DNA of 64,000 nucleotides from Saccoglossus kowalevskii (Eukaryota > Hemichordata > Enteropneusta > Harrimaniidae): the NCBI RefSeq assembly GCF_000003605.2, contig NW_003140728.1, forward strand, positions 1 through 64,000, in the 5' to 3' direction. Positions 22,899-35,893 of the stretch are shown here, piece by piece. The position numbers and the translations under genes were made by a program. The notes under the pieces were generated by a model. The model was not told where the DNA came from and did not search any database. It saw nothing but the letters and a program-made list of their open reading frames with translations. The number at the start of each line of letters is the position of its first letter. The stretch's first letter is position 1.

Positions 22899-23508
22899 AG
22901 TTGGACAGCTGACTGGTTAGTCAGTCCAATCAAAGCTAGGTCAGTCTATAGATTGCAATGGTTAGACAGCTGACTGGTTAGTCAGTCCAATCAAAGCTAG
23001 GTCAGTCTATAGATTGCAATGGTTGGACAGCTGACTGGTTAGTCAGTCCAATCAAAGCTAGGTCAGTCTATAGATTGCAATGGTTAGACAGCTGACTGGT
23101 TAGTCAGTCCAATCAAAGCTAGGTCAGTCTATAGATTGCAATGGTTGGACAGCTGACTGGTTAGTCAGTCTAATCAAAGCAAGGTCAGTCTATAGATTGC
23201 AATAGTTGGACAGCTGACTGGTTAGTCAGTCCAATCAAAGCTAGGTCAGTCTATAGATTGCAATGGTTAGACAGCTGACTGGTTAGTCAGTCCAATCAAA
23301 GCTAGGTCAGTCTATAGATTGCAATGGTTGGACAGCTGACTGGTTAGTCAGTCCAATCAAAGCTAGGTCAGTCTATAGATTGCAATGGTTAGACAGCTGA
23401 CTGGTTAGTCAGTCCAATCAAAGCTAGGTCAGTCTATAGATTGCAATGGTTGGACAGCTGACTGGTTAGTCAGTCTAATCAAAGCTAGGTCAGTCTATAG
23501 ATTGCAAT
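22899..23508. repeat. Five-unit (305-bp) higher-order repeat, two copies
   Basis: The units at 22899-23203 are repeated at 23204-23508. The order is a CAATAGTT unit, a GGTTAGAC unit, a standard ACAGCT unit, another GGTTAGAC unit, and a unit with TCTAATC. I see one difference between the copies: GCAAGG in the last unit of the first copy where the second has GCTAGG. The first block is preceded by another GCAAGG unit, so a further partial copy may lie upstream. Confidence 0.75.
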
Positions 23509-24850
23509 GGTTGGACTACTGACTGGTTAGTCAGTCCAATCAAAGCTAGGTCAGTCTATAGATTGCAATAGTTGGACAGCTGACTGGTTAGTCAGTCCAA
23601 TCAAAGCTAGGTCAGTCTATAGATTGCAATAGTTGGACAGCTGACTGGTTAGTCAGTCTAATCAAAGCTAGGTCAGTCTATAGATTGCAATGGTTAGACT
23701 GCTGACTGGTTAGTCAGTCTAATCAAAGCTAGGTCAGTCTATAGGTTGCAATGGTTGGACAGCTGACTGGTTAGTCAGTCCAATCAAAGCTAGGTCAGTC
23801 TATAGATTGCAATGGTTGGACAGCTGACTGGTTAGTCAGTCCAATCAAAGCTAGGTCAGTCTATAGGTTGCAATGGTTGGACAGCTGACTGGTTAGTCAG
23901 TCCAATCAAAGCTAGGTCAGTCTATAGATTGCAATGGTTAGACTGCTGACTGGTTAGTCAGTCTAATCAAAGCTAGGTCAGTCTATAGATTGCAATGGTT
24001 AGACTGCTGACTGGTTAGTCAGTCTAATCAAAGCTAGGTCAGTCTATAGGTTGCAATGGTTGGACAGCTGACTGGTTAGTCAGTCCAATCAAAGCTAGGT
24101 CAGTCTATAGGTTGCAATGGTTGGACAGCTGACTGGTTAGTCAGTCCAATCAAAGCTAGGTCAGTCTATAGATTGCAATGGTTGGACAGCTGACTGGTTA
24201 GTCAGTCCAATCAAAGCTAGGTCAGTCTATAGATTGCAATGGTTGGACTGCTGACTGGTTAGTCAGTCCAATCAAAGCTAGGTCAGTCTATAGGTTGCAA
24301 TGGTTGGACTGCTGACTGGTTAGTCAGTCCAATCAAAGCTAGGTCAGTCTATAGATTGCAATGGTTGGACAGCTGACTGGTTAGTCAGTCTAATCAAAGC
24401 TAGGTCAGTCTATAGATTGCAATGGTTGGACAGCTGACTGGTTAGTCAGTCTAATCAAAGCTAGGTCAGTCTATAGATTGCAATGGTTGGACAGCTGACT
24501 GGTTAGTCAGTCCAATCAAAGCTAGGTCAGTCTATAGGTTGCAATGGTTAGACAGCTGACTGGTTAGTCAGTCCAATCAAAGCTAGGTCAGTCTATAGAT
24601 TGCAATGGTTGGACTGCTGACTGGTTAGTCAGTCCAATCAAAGCTAGGTCAGTCTATAGGTTGCAATGGTTGGACAGCTGACTGGTTAGTCAGTCTAATC
24701 AAAGCTAGGTCAGTCTATAGATTGCAATGGTTGGACTGCTGACTGGTTAGTCAGTCCAATCAAAGCTAGGTCAGTCTATAGATTGCAATGGTTGGACTGC
24801 TGACTGGTTAGTCAGTCCAATCAAAGCTAGGTCAGTCTATAGATTGCAAT

Positions 24851-25216
24851 GGTTGGACTGCTGACTGGTTAGTCAGTCCAATCAAAGCTAGGTCAGTCTA
24901 TAGGTTGCAATGGTTGGACTGCTGACTGGTTAGTCAGTCCAATCAAAGCTAGGTCAGTCTATAGGTTGCAATGGTTGGACTGCTGACTGGTTAGTCAGTC
25001 CAATCAAAGCTAGGTCAGTCTATAGGTTGCAATGGTTGGACTGCTGACTGGTTAGTCAGTCCAATCAAAGCTAGGTCAGTCTATAGGTTGCAATGGTTGG
25101 ACTGCTGACTGGTTAGTCAGTCCAATCAAAGCTAGGTCAGTCTATAGGTTGCAATGGTTGGACTGCTGACTGGTTAGTCAGTCCAATCAAAGCTAGGTCA
25201 GTCTATAGGTTGCAAT
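24851..25216. repeat. Run of six identical satellite units
   Basis: Six consecutive units are identical, each with ACTGCT, TCCAATC, GCTAGGTC and TATAGG. Elsewhere neighbours usually differ at one to three sites. Recent local expansion, or conversion, of a single unit explains this best. Confidence 0.75.
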
Positions 25217-26375
25217 GGTTGGACTGCTGACTGGTTAGTCAGTCCAATCAAAGCTAGGTCAGTCTATAGATTGCAATGGTTAGACAGCTGACTGGTTAGT
25301 CAGTCCAATCAAAGCTAGGTCAGTCTATAGATTGCAATGGTTGGACAGCTGACTGGTTAGTCAGTCTAATCAAAGCCAGTTTAGTCTATAGATTGCAATG
25401 GTTGGACAGCTGACTGGTTAGTCAGTCCAATCAAAGCTAGGTCAGTCTATAGATTGCAATGGTTAGACTGCTGACTGGTTAGTCAGTCTAATCAAAGCTG
25501 GGTTAGTCTATAGGTTGCAATGGTTGGACAGCTGACTGGTTAGTCAGTCTAATCAAAGCTAGGTCAGTCTATAGATTGCAATGGTTGGACTGCTGACTGG
25601 TTAGTCAGTCCAATCAAAGCTAGGTCAGTCTATAGGTTGCAATGGTTGGACAGCTGACTGGTTAGTCAGTCTAATCAAAGCTAGGTCAGTCTATAGATTG
25701 CAATGGTTGGACTGCTGACTGGTTAGTCAGTCCAATCAAAGCTAGGTCAGTCTATAGGTTGCAATGGTTGGACTGCTGACTGGTTAGTCAGTCCAATCAA
25801 AGCTAGGTCAGTCTATAGGTTGCAATGGTTGGACAGCTGACTGGTTAGTCAGTCTAATCAAAGCTAGGTCAGTCTATAGGTTGCAATGGTTGGACTGCTG
25901 ACTGGTTAGTCAGTCTAATCAAAGCTAGGTCAGTCTATAGATTGCAATGGTTGGACTGCTGACTGGTTAGTCAGTCTAATCAAAGCTAGGTCAGTCTATA
26001 GATTGCAATGGTTGGACTGCTGACTGGTTAGTCAGTCCAATCAAAGCTAGGTCAGTCTATAGGTTGCAATGGTTGGACTGCTGACTGGTTAGTCAGTCCA
26101 ATCAAAGCTAGGTCAGTCTATAGATTGCAATGGTTGGACTGCTGACTGGTTAGTCAGTCCAATCAAAGCTAGGTCAGTCTATAGATTGCAATGGTTGGAC
26201 TGCTGACTGGTTAGTCAGTCCAATCAAAGCTAGGTCAGTCTATAGATTGCAATGGTTGGACTGCTGACTGGTTAGTCAGTCCAATCAAAGCTAGGTCAGT
26301 CTATAGATTGCAATGGTTGGACTGCTGACTGGTTAGTCAGTCCAATCAAAGCTAGGTCAGTCTATAGATTGCAAT

Positions 26376-27107
26376 GGTTGGACAGCTGACTGGTTAGTCA
26401 GTCTAATCAAAGCTGGGTTAGTCTATAGATTGCAATGGTTGGACTGCTGACTGGTTAGTCAGTCCAATCAAAGCTAGGTCAGTCTATAGGTTGCAATGGT
26501 TGGACAGCTGACTGGTTAGTCAGTCCAATCAAAGCTAGGTCAGTCTATAGATTGCAATGGTTGGACTGCTGACTGGTTAGTCAGTCCAATCAAAGCTAGG
26601 TCAGTCTATAGATTGCAATGGTTGGACTGCTGACTGGTTAGTCAGTCCAATCAAAGCTAGGTCAGTCTATAGATTGCAATGGTTGGACTGCTGACTGGTT
26701 AGTCAGTCCAATCAAAGCTAGGTCAGTCTATAGATTGCAATGGTTGGACAGCTGACTGGTTAGTCAGTCTAATCAAAGCTGGGTTAGTCTATAGATTGCA
26801 ATGGTTGGACTGCTGACTGGTTAGTCAGTCCAATCAAAGCTAGGTCAGTCTATAGGTTGCAATGGTTGGACAGCTGACTGGTTAGTCAGTCCAATCAAAG
26901 CTAGGTCAGTCTATAGATTGCAATGGTTGGACTGCTGACTGGTTAGTCAGTCCAATCAAAGCTAGGTCAGTCTATAGATTGCAATGGTTGGACAGCTGAC
27001 TGGTTAGTCAGTCCAATCAAAGCTAGGTCAGTCTATAGATTGCAATGGTTGGACTGCTGACTGGTTAGTCAGTCCAATCAAAGCTAGTTCCAGTCTATAG
27101 ATTGCAA
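26376..27107. repeat. Six-unit (366-bp) higher-order repeat, two copies
   Basis: A unit with ACAGCT, TCTAATC and GCTGGGTT opens blocks at 26376 and 26742, exactly six units apart. The first four units match between the blocks. The same opening unit returns at 39372, 39978 and 40344, where the last two are again 366 bp apart, so this repeat was also copied to the 39-40 kb zone. Confidence 0.65.
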
Positions 27108-27439
27108 TGGTTGGACAGCTGACTGGTTAGTCAGTCCAATCAAAGCTAGGTCAGTCTATAGATTGCAATGGTTGGACAGCTGACTGGTTAGTCAGTCTAA
27201 TCAAAGCTAGGTCAGTCTATAGATTGCAATGGTTGGACTGCTGACTGGTTAGTCAGTCCAATCAAAGCTAGGTCAGTCTATAGGTTGCAATGGTTAGACA
27301 GCTGACTGGTTAGTCAGTCTAATCAAAGCTAGGTCAGTCTATAGGTTGCAATGGTTAGACAGCTGACTGGTTAGTCAGTCCAATCAAAGCTAGGTCAGTC
27401 TATAGATTGCAATGGTTGGACTGCTGACTGGTTAGTCAG

Positions 27440-28020
27440 TCCAATCAAAGCTAGGTCAATCTATAGGTTGCAATGGTTAGACAGCTGACTGGTTAGTCAG
27501 TCTAATCAAAGCGAGGTCAATCTATAGGTTGCAATGGTTGGACAGCTGACTGGTTAGTCAGTCCAATCAAAACTAGGTCAGTCTATAGATTGCAATGGTT
27601 GGACTGCTGACTGGTTAGTCAGTCCAATCAAAGCGAGGTCAATCTATAGGTTGCAATGGTTGGACAGCTGACTGGTTAGTCAGTCCAATCAAAGCTAGGT
27701 CAGTCTATAGATTGCAATGGTTGGACTGCTGATTGGTTAGTCAGTCCAATCAAAGCTAGGTCAGTCTATAGGTTGCAATGGTTGGACTGCTGACTGGTTA
27801 GTCAGTCCAATCAAAGCGAGGTCAATCTATAGGTTGCAATGGTTGGACAGCTGACTGGTTAGTCAGTCCAATCAAAGCTAGATCAGTCTATAGATTGCAA
27901 TGGTTGGACTGCTGATTGGTTAGTCAGTCCAATCAAAGCTAGGTCAGTCTATAGGTTGCAATGGTTGGACTGCTGACTGGTTAGTCAGTCTAATCAAAGC
28001 TGGGTTAGTCTATAGATTGC
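27440..28020. repeat. Zone of GCGAGGTCAATC variants, partly recopied near 38.5 kb
   Basis: Several units read GTCAATCTATAGG, three of them with GCGAGG (about 27.51, 27.63 and 27.82 kb, spaced two and three units). A unit with GCTAGATCAG at 27881, followed by GCTGATTGG, has a counterpart at 38558 with the same neighbours. That offset is 10,677 bp, about 175 units. Confidence 0.6.
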
Positions 28021-29041
28021 AATGGTTGGACTGCTGACTGGGTTAGTCAGTCCAATCAAAGCTAGGTCAGTCTATAGATTGCAATGGTTGGACTGCTGAC
28101 TGGTTAGTCAGTCCAATCAAAGCTAGGTCAGTCTATAGATGCAATAGTTGGACAGCTGACTGGTTAGTCAGTCCAATCAAAGCTAGGTCAGTCTATAGAT
28201 TGCAATAGTTGGACAGCTGACTGGTTAGTCAGTCCAATCAAAGCTAGGTCAGTCTATAGGTTGCAATGGTTGGACTGCTGACTGGTTAGTCAGTCCAATC
28301 AAAGCTAGGTCAGTCTATAGATTGCAATGGTTGGACTGCTGACTGGTTAGTCAGTCTAATCAAAGCTAGGTCAGTCTATAGATTGCAATGGTTGGACTGC
28401 TGACTGGTTAGTCAGTCCAATCAAAGCTAGGTCAGTCTATAGATTGCAATGGTTGGACTGCTGACTGGTTAGTCAGTCCAATCAAAGCTAGGTCAGTCTA
28501 TAGATTGCAATGGTTGGACAGCTGACTGGTTAGTCAGTCCAATCAAAGCTAGGTCAGTCTATAGGTTGCAATGGTTGGACTGCTGACTGGTTAGTCAGTC
28601 CAATCAAAGCTAGGTCAGTCTATAGATTGCAATGGTTGGACAGCTGACTGGTTAGTCAGTCCAATCAAAGCTAGGTCAGTCTATAGATTGCAATGGTTGG
28701 ACGGCTGACTAGTTAGTCAGTCTAATCAAAGCTAGGTCAGTCTATAGGTTGCAATGGTTGGACTGCTGACTGGTTAGTCAGTCCAATCAAAGCTAGGTCA
28801 GTCTATAGATTGCAATAGTTGGACAGCTGACTGGTTAGTCAGTCCAATCAAAGCTAGGTCAGTCTATAGGTTGCAATGGTTGGACAGCTGACTGGTTAGT
28901 CAGTCCAATCAAAGCTAGGTCAGTCTATAGATTGCAATGGTTGGACTGCTGACTGGTTAGTCAGTCCAATCAAAGCTAGGTCAGTCTATAGATTGCAATA
29001 GTTGGACAGCTGACTGGTTAGTCAGTCCAATCAAAGCTAGG

Positions 29042-29792
29042 TCAGTCTATAGATTGCAATGGTTGGACTGCTGACTGGTTAGTCAGTCCAATCAAAGCTA
29101 GTTCAGTCTATAGATTGCAATGGTTGGACTGCTGACTGGTTAGTCAGTCTAATCAAAGCTAGGTCAGTCTATAGATTGCAATAGTTGGACAGCTGACTGG
29201 TTAGTCAGTCCAATCAAAGCTAGGTCAGTCTATAGATTGCAATGGTTGGACTGCTGACTGGTTAGTCAGTCCAATCAAAGCTAGGTCAGTCTATAGATTG
29301 CAATGGTTGGACTGCTGACTGGTTAGTCAGTCCAATCAAAGCTAGGTCAGTCTATAGATTGCAATGGTTGGACAGCTGACTGGTTAGTCAGTCCAATCAA
29401 AGCTAGGTCAGTCTATAGATTGCAATGGTTGGACAGCTGACTGGTTAGTCAGTCTAATCAAAGCTAGGTCAGTCTATAGATTGCAATGGTTGGACAGCTG
29501 ACTGGTTAGTCAGTCCAATCAAAGCTAGGTTAGTCTATAGATTGCAATGGTTGGACAGCTGACTGGTTAGTCAGTCTAATCAAAGCTAGGTCAGTCTATA
29601 GGTTGCAATGGTTGGACTGCTGACTGGTTAGTCAGTCCAATCAAAGCTAGGTCAGTCTATAGATTGCAATGGTTGGACTGCTGACTGGTTAGTCAGTCTA
29701 ATCAAAGCTAGGTCAGTCTATAGATTGCAATGGTTGGACAGCTGACTGGTTAGTCAGTCCAATCAAAGCTAGGTCAGTCTATAGATTGCAAT
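29042..29792. repeat. 751-bp segment identical to 51002-51752
   Basis: Row-by-row reading shows no difference over 751 bp (about 12.3 units) at an offset of 21,960 bp, which is exactly 360 units. The bases just outside on each side differ. The segment contains a GCTAGGTTAG unit and a CAATAGTT unit, which make chance identity unlikely. About 41.9-42.3 kb carries a related run of the same variants. Confidence 0.85.
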
Positions 29793-32354
29793 GGTTAGAC
29801 AGCTGACTGGTTAGTCAGTCCAATCAAAGCTAGGTCAGTCTATAGATTGCAATGGTTGGACTGCTGACTGGTTAGTCAGTCCAATCAAAGCTAGGTCAGT
29901 CTATAGATTGCAATGGTTGGACTGCTGACTGGTTAGTCAGTCCAATCAAAGCTAGGTCAGTCTATATATTGCAATGGTTAGACAGCTGACTGGTTAGTCA
30001 GTCCAATCAAAGCTAGGTCAGTCTATAGATTGCAATGGTTGGACAGCTGACTGGTTAGTCAGTCTAATCAAAGCTAGGTTAGTCTATAGATTGCAATGGT
30101 TGGACTGCTGACTGGTTAGTCAGTCTAATCAAAGCTAGGTCAGTCTATAGATTGCAATGGTTGGACAGCTGACTGGTTAGTCAGTCTAATCAAAGCTAGG
30201 TCAGTCTATAGATTGCAATGGTTGGACTGCTGACTGGTTAGTCAGTCCAATCAAAGCTAGGTCAGTCTATAGATTGCAATGGTTGGACTGCTGACTGGTT
30301 AGTCAATCTAATCAAAGCTAGGTCAGTCTATAGATTGCAATGGTTGGACTGCTGACTGGTTAGTCAGTCTAATCAAAGCTAGGTCAGTCTATAGATTGCA
30401 ATAGTTGGACAGCTGACTGGTTAGTCAGTCTAATCAAAGCTAGGTCAGTCTATAGATTGCAATGGTTGGACTGCTGACTGGTTAGTCAGTCTAATCAAAG
30501 CTAGGTCAGTCTATAGATTGCAATGGTTGGACAGCTGACTGGTTAGTCAGTCCAATCAAAGCTAGGTCAGTCTATAGATTGCAATGGTTGGACAGCTGAC
30601 TGGTTAGTCAGTCCAATCAAAGCTAGGTCAGTCTATAGATTGCAATGGTTGGACTGCTGACTGGTTAGTCAGTCTAATCAAAGCTAGGTCAGTCTATAGA
30701 TTGCAATAGTTGGACAGCTGACTGGTTAGTCAGTCTAATCAAAGCTAGGTCAGTCTATAGATTGCAATGGTTGGACTGCTGACTGGTTAGTCAGTCTAAT
30801 CAAAGCTAGGTCAGTCTATAGGTTGCAATGGTTGGACAGCTGACTGGTTAGTCAGTCTAATCAAAGCTAGGTCAGTCTATAGATTGCAATGGTTGGACTG
30901 CTGACTGGTTAGTCAGTCTAATCAAAGCTAGGTCAGTCTATAGGTTGCAATGGTTGGACAGCTGACTGGTTAGTCAGTCTAATCAAAGCTAGGTCAGTCT
31001 ATAGATTGCAATGGTTGGACTGCTGACTGGTTAGTCAGTCTAATCAAAGCTAGGTCAGTCTATAGATTGCAATAGTTGGACAGCTGACTGGTTAGTCAGT
31101 CTAATCAAAGCTAGGTCAGTCTATAGATTGCAATGGTTGGACTGCTGACTGGTTAGTCAGTCTAATCAAAGCTAGGTCAGTCTATAGGTTGCAATGGTTG
31201 GACAGCTGACTGGTTAGTCAGTCTAATCAAAGCTAGGTCAGTCTATAGATTGCAATAGTTGGACAGCTGACTGGTTAGTCAGTCTAATCAAAGCTAGGTC
31301 AGTCTATAGATTGCAATGGTTGGACAGCTGACTGGTTAGTCAGTCCAATCAAAGCTAGGTCAGTCTATAGATTGCAATGATTGGACAGCTGACTGGTTAG
31401 TCAGTCTAATCAAAGCTAGGTCAGTCTATAGATTGCAATGGTTAGACAGCTGACTGGTTAGTCAGTCTAATCAAAGCTAGGTCAGTCTATAGATTGCAAT
31501 GGTTAGACAGCTGACTGGTTAGTCAGTCTAATCAAAGCTAGGTCAGTCTATAGATTGCAATGATTGGACAGCTGACTGGTTAGTCAGTCTAATCAAAGCT
31601 AGGTCAGTCTATAGATTGCAATGGTTGGACAGCTGACTGGTTAGTCAGTCTAATCAAAGCTAGGTCAGTCTATAGATTGCAATGGTTGGACAGCTGACTG
31701 GTTAGTCAGTCCAATCAAAGCTAGGTCAGTCTATAGATTGCAATGGTTGGACAGCTGACTGGTTAGTCAGTCCAATCAAAGCTAGGTCAGTCTATAGGTT
31801 GCAATGGTTAGACAGCTGACTGGTTAGTCAGTCTAATCAAAGCTAGGTCAGTCTATAGGTTGCAATGGTTGGACTGTTGACTGGTTAGTCAGTCCAATCA
31901 AAGCTATGTCAGTCTATAGGTTGCAATGGTTGGACAGCTGACTGGTTAGTCAGTCTAATAAAAGCTAGGTCAGTCTATAGATTGCAATGGTTAGACAGCT
32001 GACTGGTTAGTCAGTCTAATCAAAGCTAGGTCAGTCTATAGATTGCAATGGTTAGACAGCTGACTGGTTAGTCAGTCTAATCAAAGCTAGGTCAGTCTAT
32101 AGATTGCAATGGTTGGACTGCTGACTGGTTAGTCAGTCCAATCAAAGCTAGGTCAGTCTATAGATTGCAATGGTTGGACAGCTGACTGGTTAGTCAGTCT
32201 AATCAAAGCTAGGTCAGTCTATAGATTGCAATGGTTGGACTACTGACTGGTTAGTCAGTCCAATCAAAGCTAGGTCAGTCTATAGATTGCAATGGTTGGA
32301 CAGCTGACTGGTTAGTCAGTCTAATCAAAGCTAGGTCAGTCTATAGGTTGCAAT

Positions 32355-32964
32355 GGTTGGACTGCTGACTGGTTAGTCAGTCTAATCAAAGCAGGGTTAG
32401 TCTATAGATTGCAATGGTTAGACAGCTGACTGGTTAGTCAGTCTAATCAAAGCTAGGTCAGTCCATAGGTTGCAATGGTTAGACTGCTGACTGGTTAGTC
32501 AGTCCAATCAAAGCAGGGTTAGTCTATAGATTGCAATGGTTGGACTGCTGACTGGTTAGTCAGTCCAATCAAAGCTAGGTCAGTCTATAGATTGCAATGG
32601 TTGGATAGCTGACTGGTTAGTCAGTCTAATCAAAGCTAGGTCAGTCTATAGGTTGCAATGGTTGGACTGCTGACTGGTTAGTCAGTCTAATCAAAGCAGG
32701 GTTAGTCTATAGATTGCAATGGTTAGACAGCTGACTGGTTAGTCAGTCTAATCAAAGCTAGGTTAGTCTATAGGTTGCAATGGTTAGACTGCTGACTGGT
32801 TAGTCAGTCCAATCAAAGCAGGGTTAGTCTATAGATTGCAATGGTTGGACTGCTGACTGGTTAGTCAGTCCAATCAAAGCAGGGTTAGTCTATAGATTGC
32901 AATGGTTGGACTGCTGACTGGTTAGTCAGTCCAATCAAAGCTAGGTCAGTCTATAGATTGCAAT
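32355..32964. repeat. Five-unit (305-bp) higher-order repeat
   Basis: Blocks start at 32355 and 32660 with a TCTAATC, GCAGGGTT unit followed by two GGTTAGAC units. The first block ends with a rare GGATAGCT unit at about 32.60 kb. The run starting at that GGATAGCT unit is copied again at about 35.22 kb, an offset of 2,623 bp or 43 units. Confidence 0.65.
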
Positions 32965-34856
32965 AGTTGGACAGCTGACTGGTTAGTCAGTCCAATCAAA
33001 GCTAGGTCAGTCTATAGGTTGCAATGGTTGGACAGCTGACTGGTTAGTCAGTCCAATCAAAGCTAGGTCAGTCTATAGATTGCAATGGTTGGACTGCTGA
33101 CTGGTTAGTCAGTCCAATCAAAGCTAGGTCAGTCTATAGATTGCAATAGTTGGACAGCTGACTGGTTAGTCAGTCCAATCAAAGCTAGGTCAGTCTATAG
33201 ATTGCAATGGTTGGACTGCTGACTGGTTAGTCAGTCCAATCAAAGCTAGTTCAGTCTATAGATTGCAATGGTTGGACTGCTGACTGGTTAGTCAGTCTAA
33301 TCAAAGCTAGGTCAGTCTATAGATTGCAATAGTTGGACAGCTGACTGGTTAGTCAGTCCAATCAAAGCTAGGTCAGTCTATAGATTGCAATGATTGGACT
33401 GCTGACTGGTTAGTCAGTCCAATCAAAGCTAGGTCAGTCTATAGATTGCAATGGTTGGACTGCTGACTGGTTAGTCAGTCCAATCAAAGCTAGGTCAGTC
33501 TATAGATTGCAATGGTTGGACAGCTGACTGGTTAGTCAGTCCAATCAAAGCTAGGTCAGTCTATAGATTGCAATGGTTGGACAGCTGACTGGTTAGTCAG
33601 TCCAATCAAAGCTAGGTCAGTCTATAGATTGCAATGGTTGGACTGCTGACTGGTTAGTCAGTCCAATCAAAGCTAGGTCAGTCTATAGATTGCAATGGTT
33701 GGACTGCTGACTGGTTAGTCAGTCTAATCAAAGCTAGGTCAGTCTATAGGTTGCAATGGTTGGACAGCTGACTGGTTAGTCAGTCTAATCAAAGCTAGGT
33801 CAGTCTATAGGTTGCAATGGTTGGACAGCTGACTGGTTAGTCAGTCCAATCAAAGCTAGGTCAGTCTATAGGTTGCAATGGTTGGACAGCTGACTGGTTA
33901 GTCAGTCCAATCAAAGCTAGGTCAGTCTATAGATTGCAATGGTTGGACTGCTGACTGGTTAGTCAGTCCAATCAAAGCTAGGTCAGTCTATAGATTGCAA
34001 TGGTTGGACTGCTGACTGGTTAGTCAGTCCAATCAAAGCTAGGTCAGTCTATAGATTGCAATGGTTGGACTGCTGACTGGTTAGTCAGTCCAATCAAAGC
34101 TAGGTCAGTCTATAGATTGCAATGGTTGGACAGCTGACTGGTTAGTCAGTCCAATCAAAGCTAGGTCAGTCTATAGATTGCAATGGTTGGACAGCTGACT
34201 GGTTAGTCAGTCCAATCAAAGCTAGGTCAGTCTATAGGTTGCAATGGTTGGACTGCTGACTGGTTAGTCAGTCCAATCAAAGCTAGGCCAGTCTATAGAT
34301 TGCAATGGTTGGACAGCTGACTGGTTAGTCAGTCCAATCAAAGCTAGGTCAGTCTATAGATTGCAATGGTTGGACAGCTGACTGGTTAGTCAGTCTAATC
34401 AAAGCTAGGTCAGTCTATAGATTGCAATGGTTAGACTGCTGACTGGTTAGTCAGTCCAATCAAAGCTAGGTCAGTCTATAGATTGCAATGGTGGACAGCT
34501 GACTGGGTTAGTCAGTCCAATCAAAGCTAGGTCAGTCTATAGATTGCAATGGTTGGACAGCTGACTGGTTAGTCAGTCCAATCAAAGCTAGGTCAGTCTA
34601 TATATTGCAATGGTTGGACAGCTGACTGGTTAGTCAGTCCAATCAAAGCTAGGTCAGTCTATAGGTTGCAATGGTTAGACAGCTGACTGGTTAGTCAGTC
34701 CAATCAAAGCTAGGTCAGTCTATAGATTGCAATGGTTGGACTGCCTGACTGGTTAGTCAGTCCAATCAAAGCAGGGTTAGTCTATAGATTGCAATGGTTG
34801 GACTGCTGACTGGTTAGTCAGTCCAATCAAAGCAGGGTTAGTCTATAGATTGCAAT

Positions 34857-35893
34857 GGTTGGACTGTTGACTGGTTAGTTAGTCTAATCAAAGCTAGGTC
34901 AGTCTATAGATTGCAATGGTTGGACTGCTGACTGGTTAGTCAGTTCAATCAAAGCTAGGTCAGTCTATAGGTTGCAATGGTTAGACAGCTGACTGGTTAG
35001 TCAGTCCAATCAAAGCTAGGTCAGTCTATAGGTTGCAATGGTTGGACAGCTGACTGGTTAGTCAGTCCAATCAAAGCTAGGTCAGTCTATAGATTGCAAT
35101 GGTTGGACTGCTGACTGGTTAGTCAGTCCAATCAAAGCAGGGTTAGTCTATAGATTGCAATGGTTGGACAGCTGACTGGTTAGTCAGTCCAATCAAAGCT
35201 AGGTCAGTCTATAGATTGCAATGGTTGGATAGCTGACTGGTTAGTCAGTCTAATCAAAGCTAGGTCAGTCTATAGGTTGCAATGGTTGGACTGCTGACTG
35301 GTTAGTCAGTCTAATCAAAGCAGGGTTAGTCTATAGATTGCAATGGTTAGACAGCTGACTGGTTAGTCAGTCTAATCAAAGCTAGGTTAGTCTATAGGTT
35401 GCAATGGTTAGACTGCTGACTGGTTAGTCAGTCCAATCAAAGCAGGGTTAGTCTATAGATTGCAATGGTTGGACTGCTGACTGGTTAGTCAGTCCAATCA
35501 AAGCAGGGTTAGTCTATAGATTGCAATGGTTGGACTGTTGACTGGTTAGTTAGTCTAATCAAAGCTAGGTCAGTCTATAGATTGCAATGGTTGGACTGCT
35601 GACTGGTTAGTCAGTTCAATCAAAGCTAGGTCAGTCTATAGGTTGCAATGGTTAGACAGCTGACTGGTTAGTCAGTCCAATCAAAGCTAGGTCAGTCTAT
35701 AGGTTGCAATGGTTGGACAGCTGACTGGTTAGTCAGTCCAATCAAAGCTAGGTCAGTCTATAGATTGCAATGGTTGGACTGCTGACTGGTTAGTCAGTCC
35801 AATCAAAGCAGGGTTAGTCTATAGATTGCAATGGTTGGACAGCTGACTGGTTAGTCAGTCCAATCAAAGCTAGGTCAGTCTATATATTGCAAT
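34857..35893. repeat. Eleven-unit (671-bp) higher-order repeat, second copy partial
   Basis: A rare unit reading ACTGTTGACTGGTTAGTTAG, followed by a unit with GTTCAATC, starts at 34857 and again at 35528, exactly 11 units later. The next units follow the same order for six units before the pattern departs. The zone is rich in GCAGGGTT units. Confidence 0.7.
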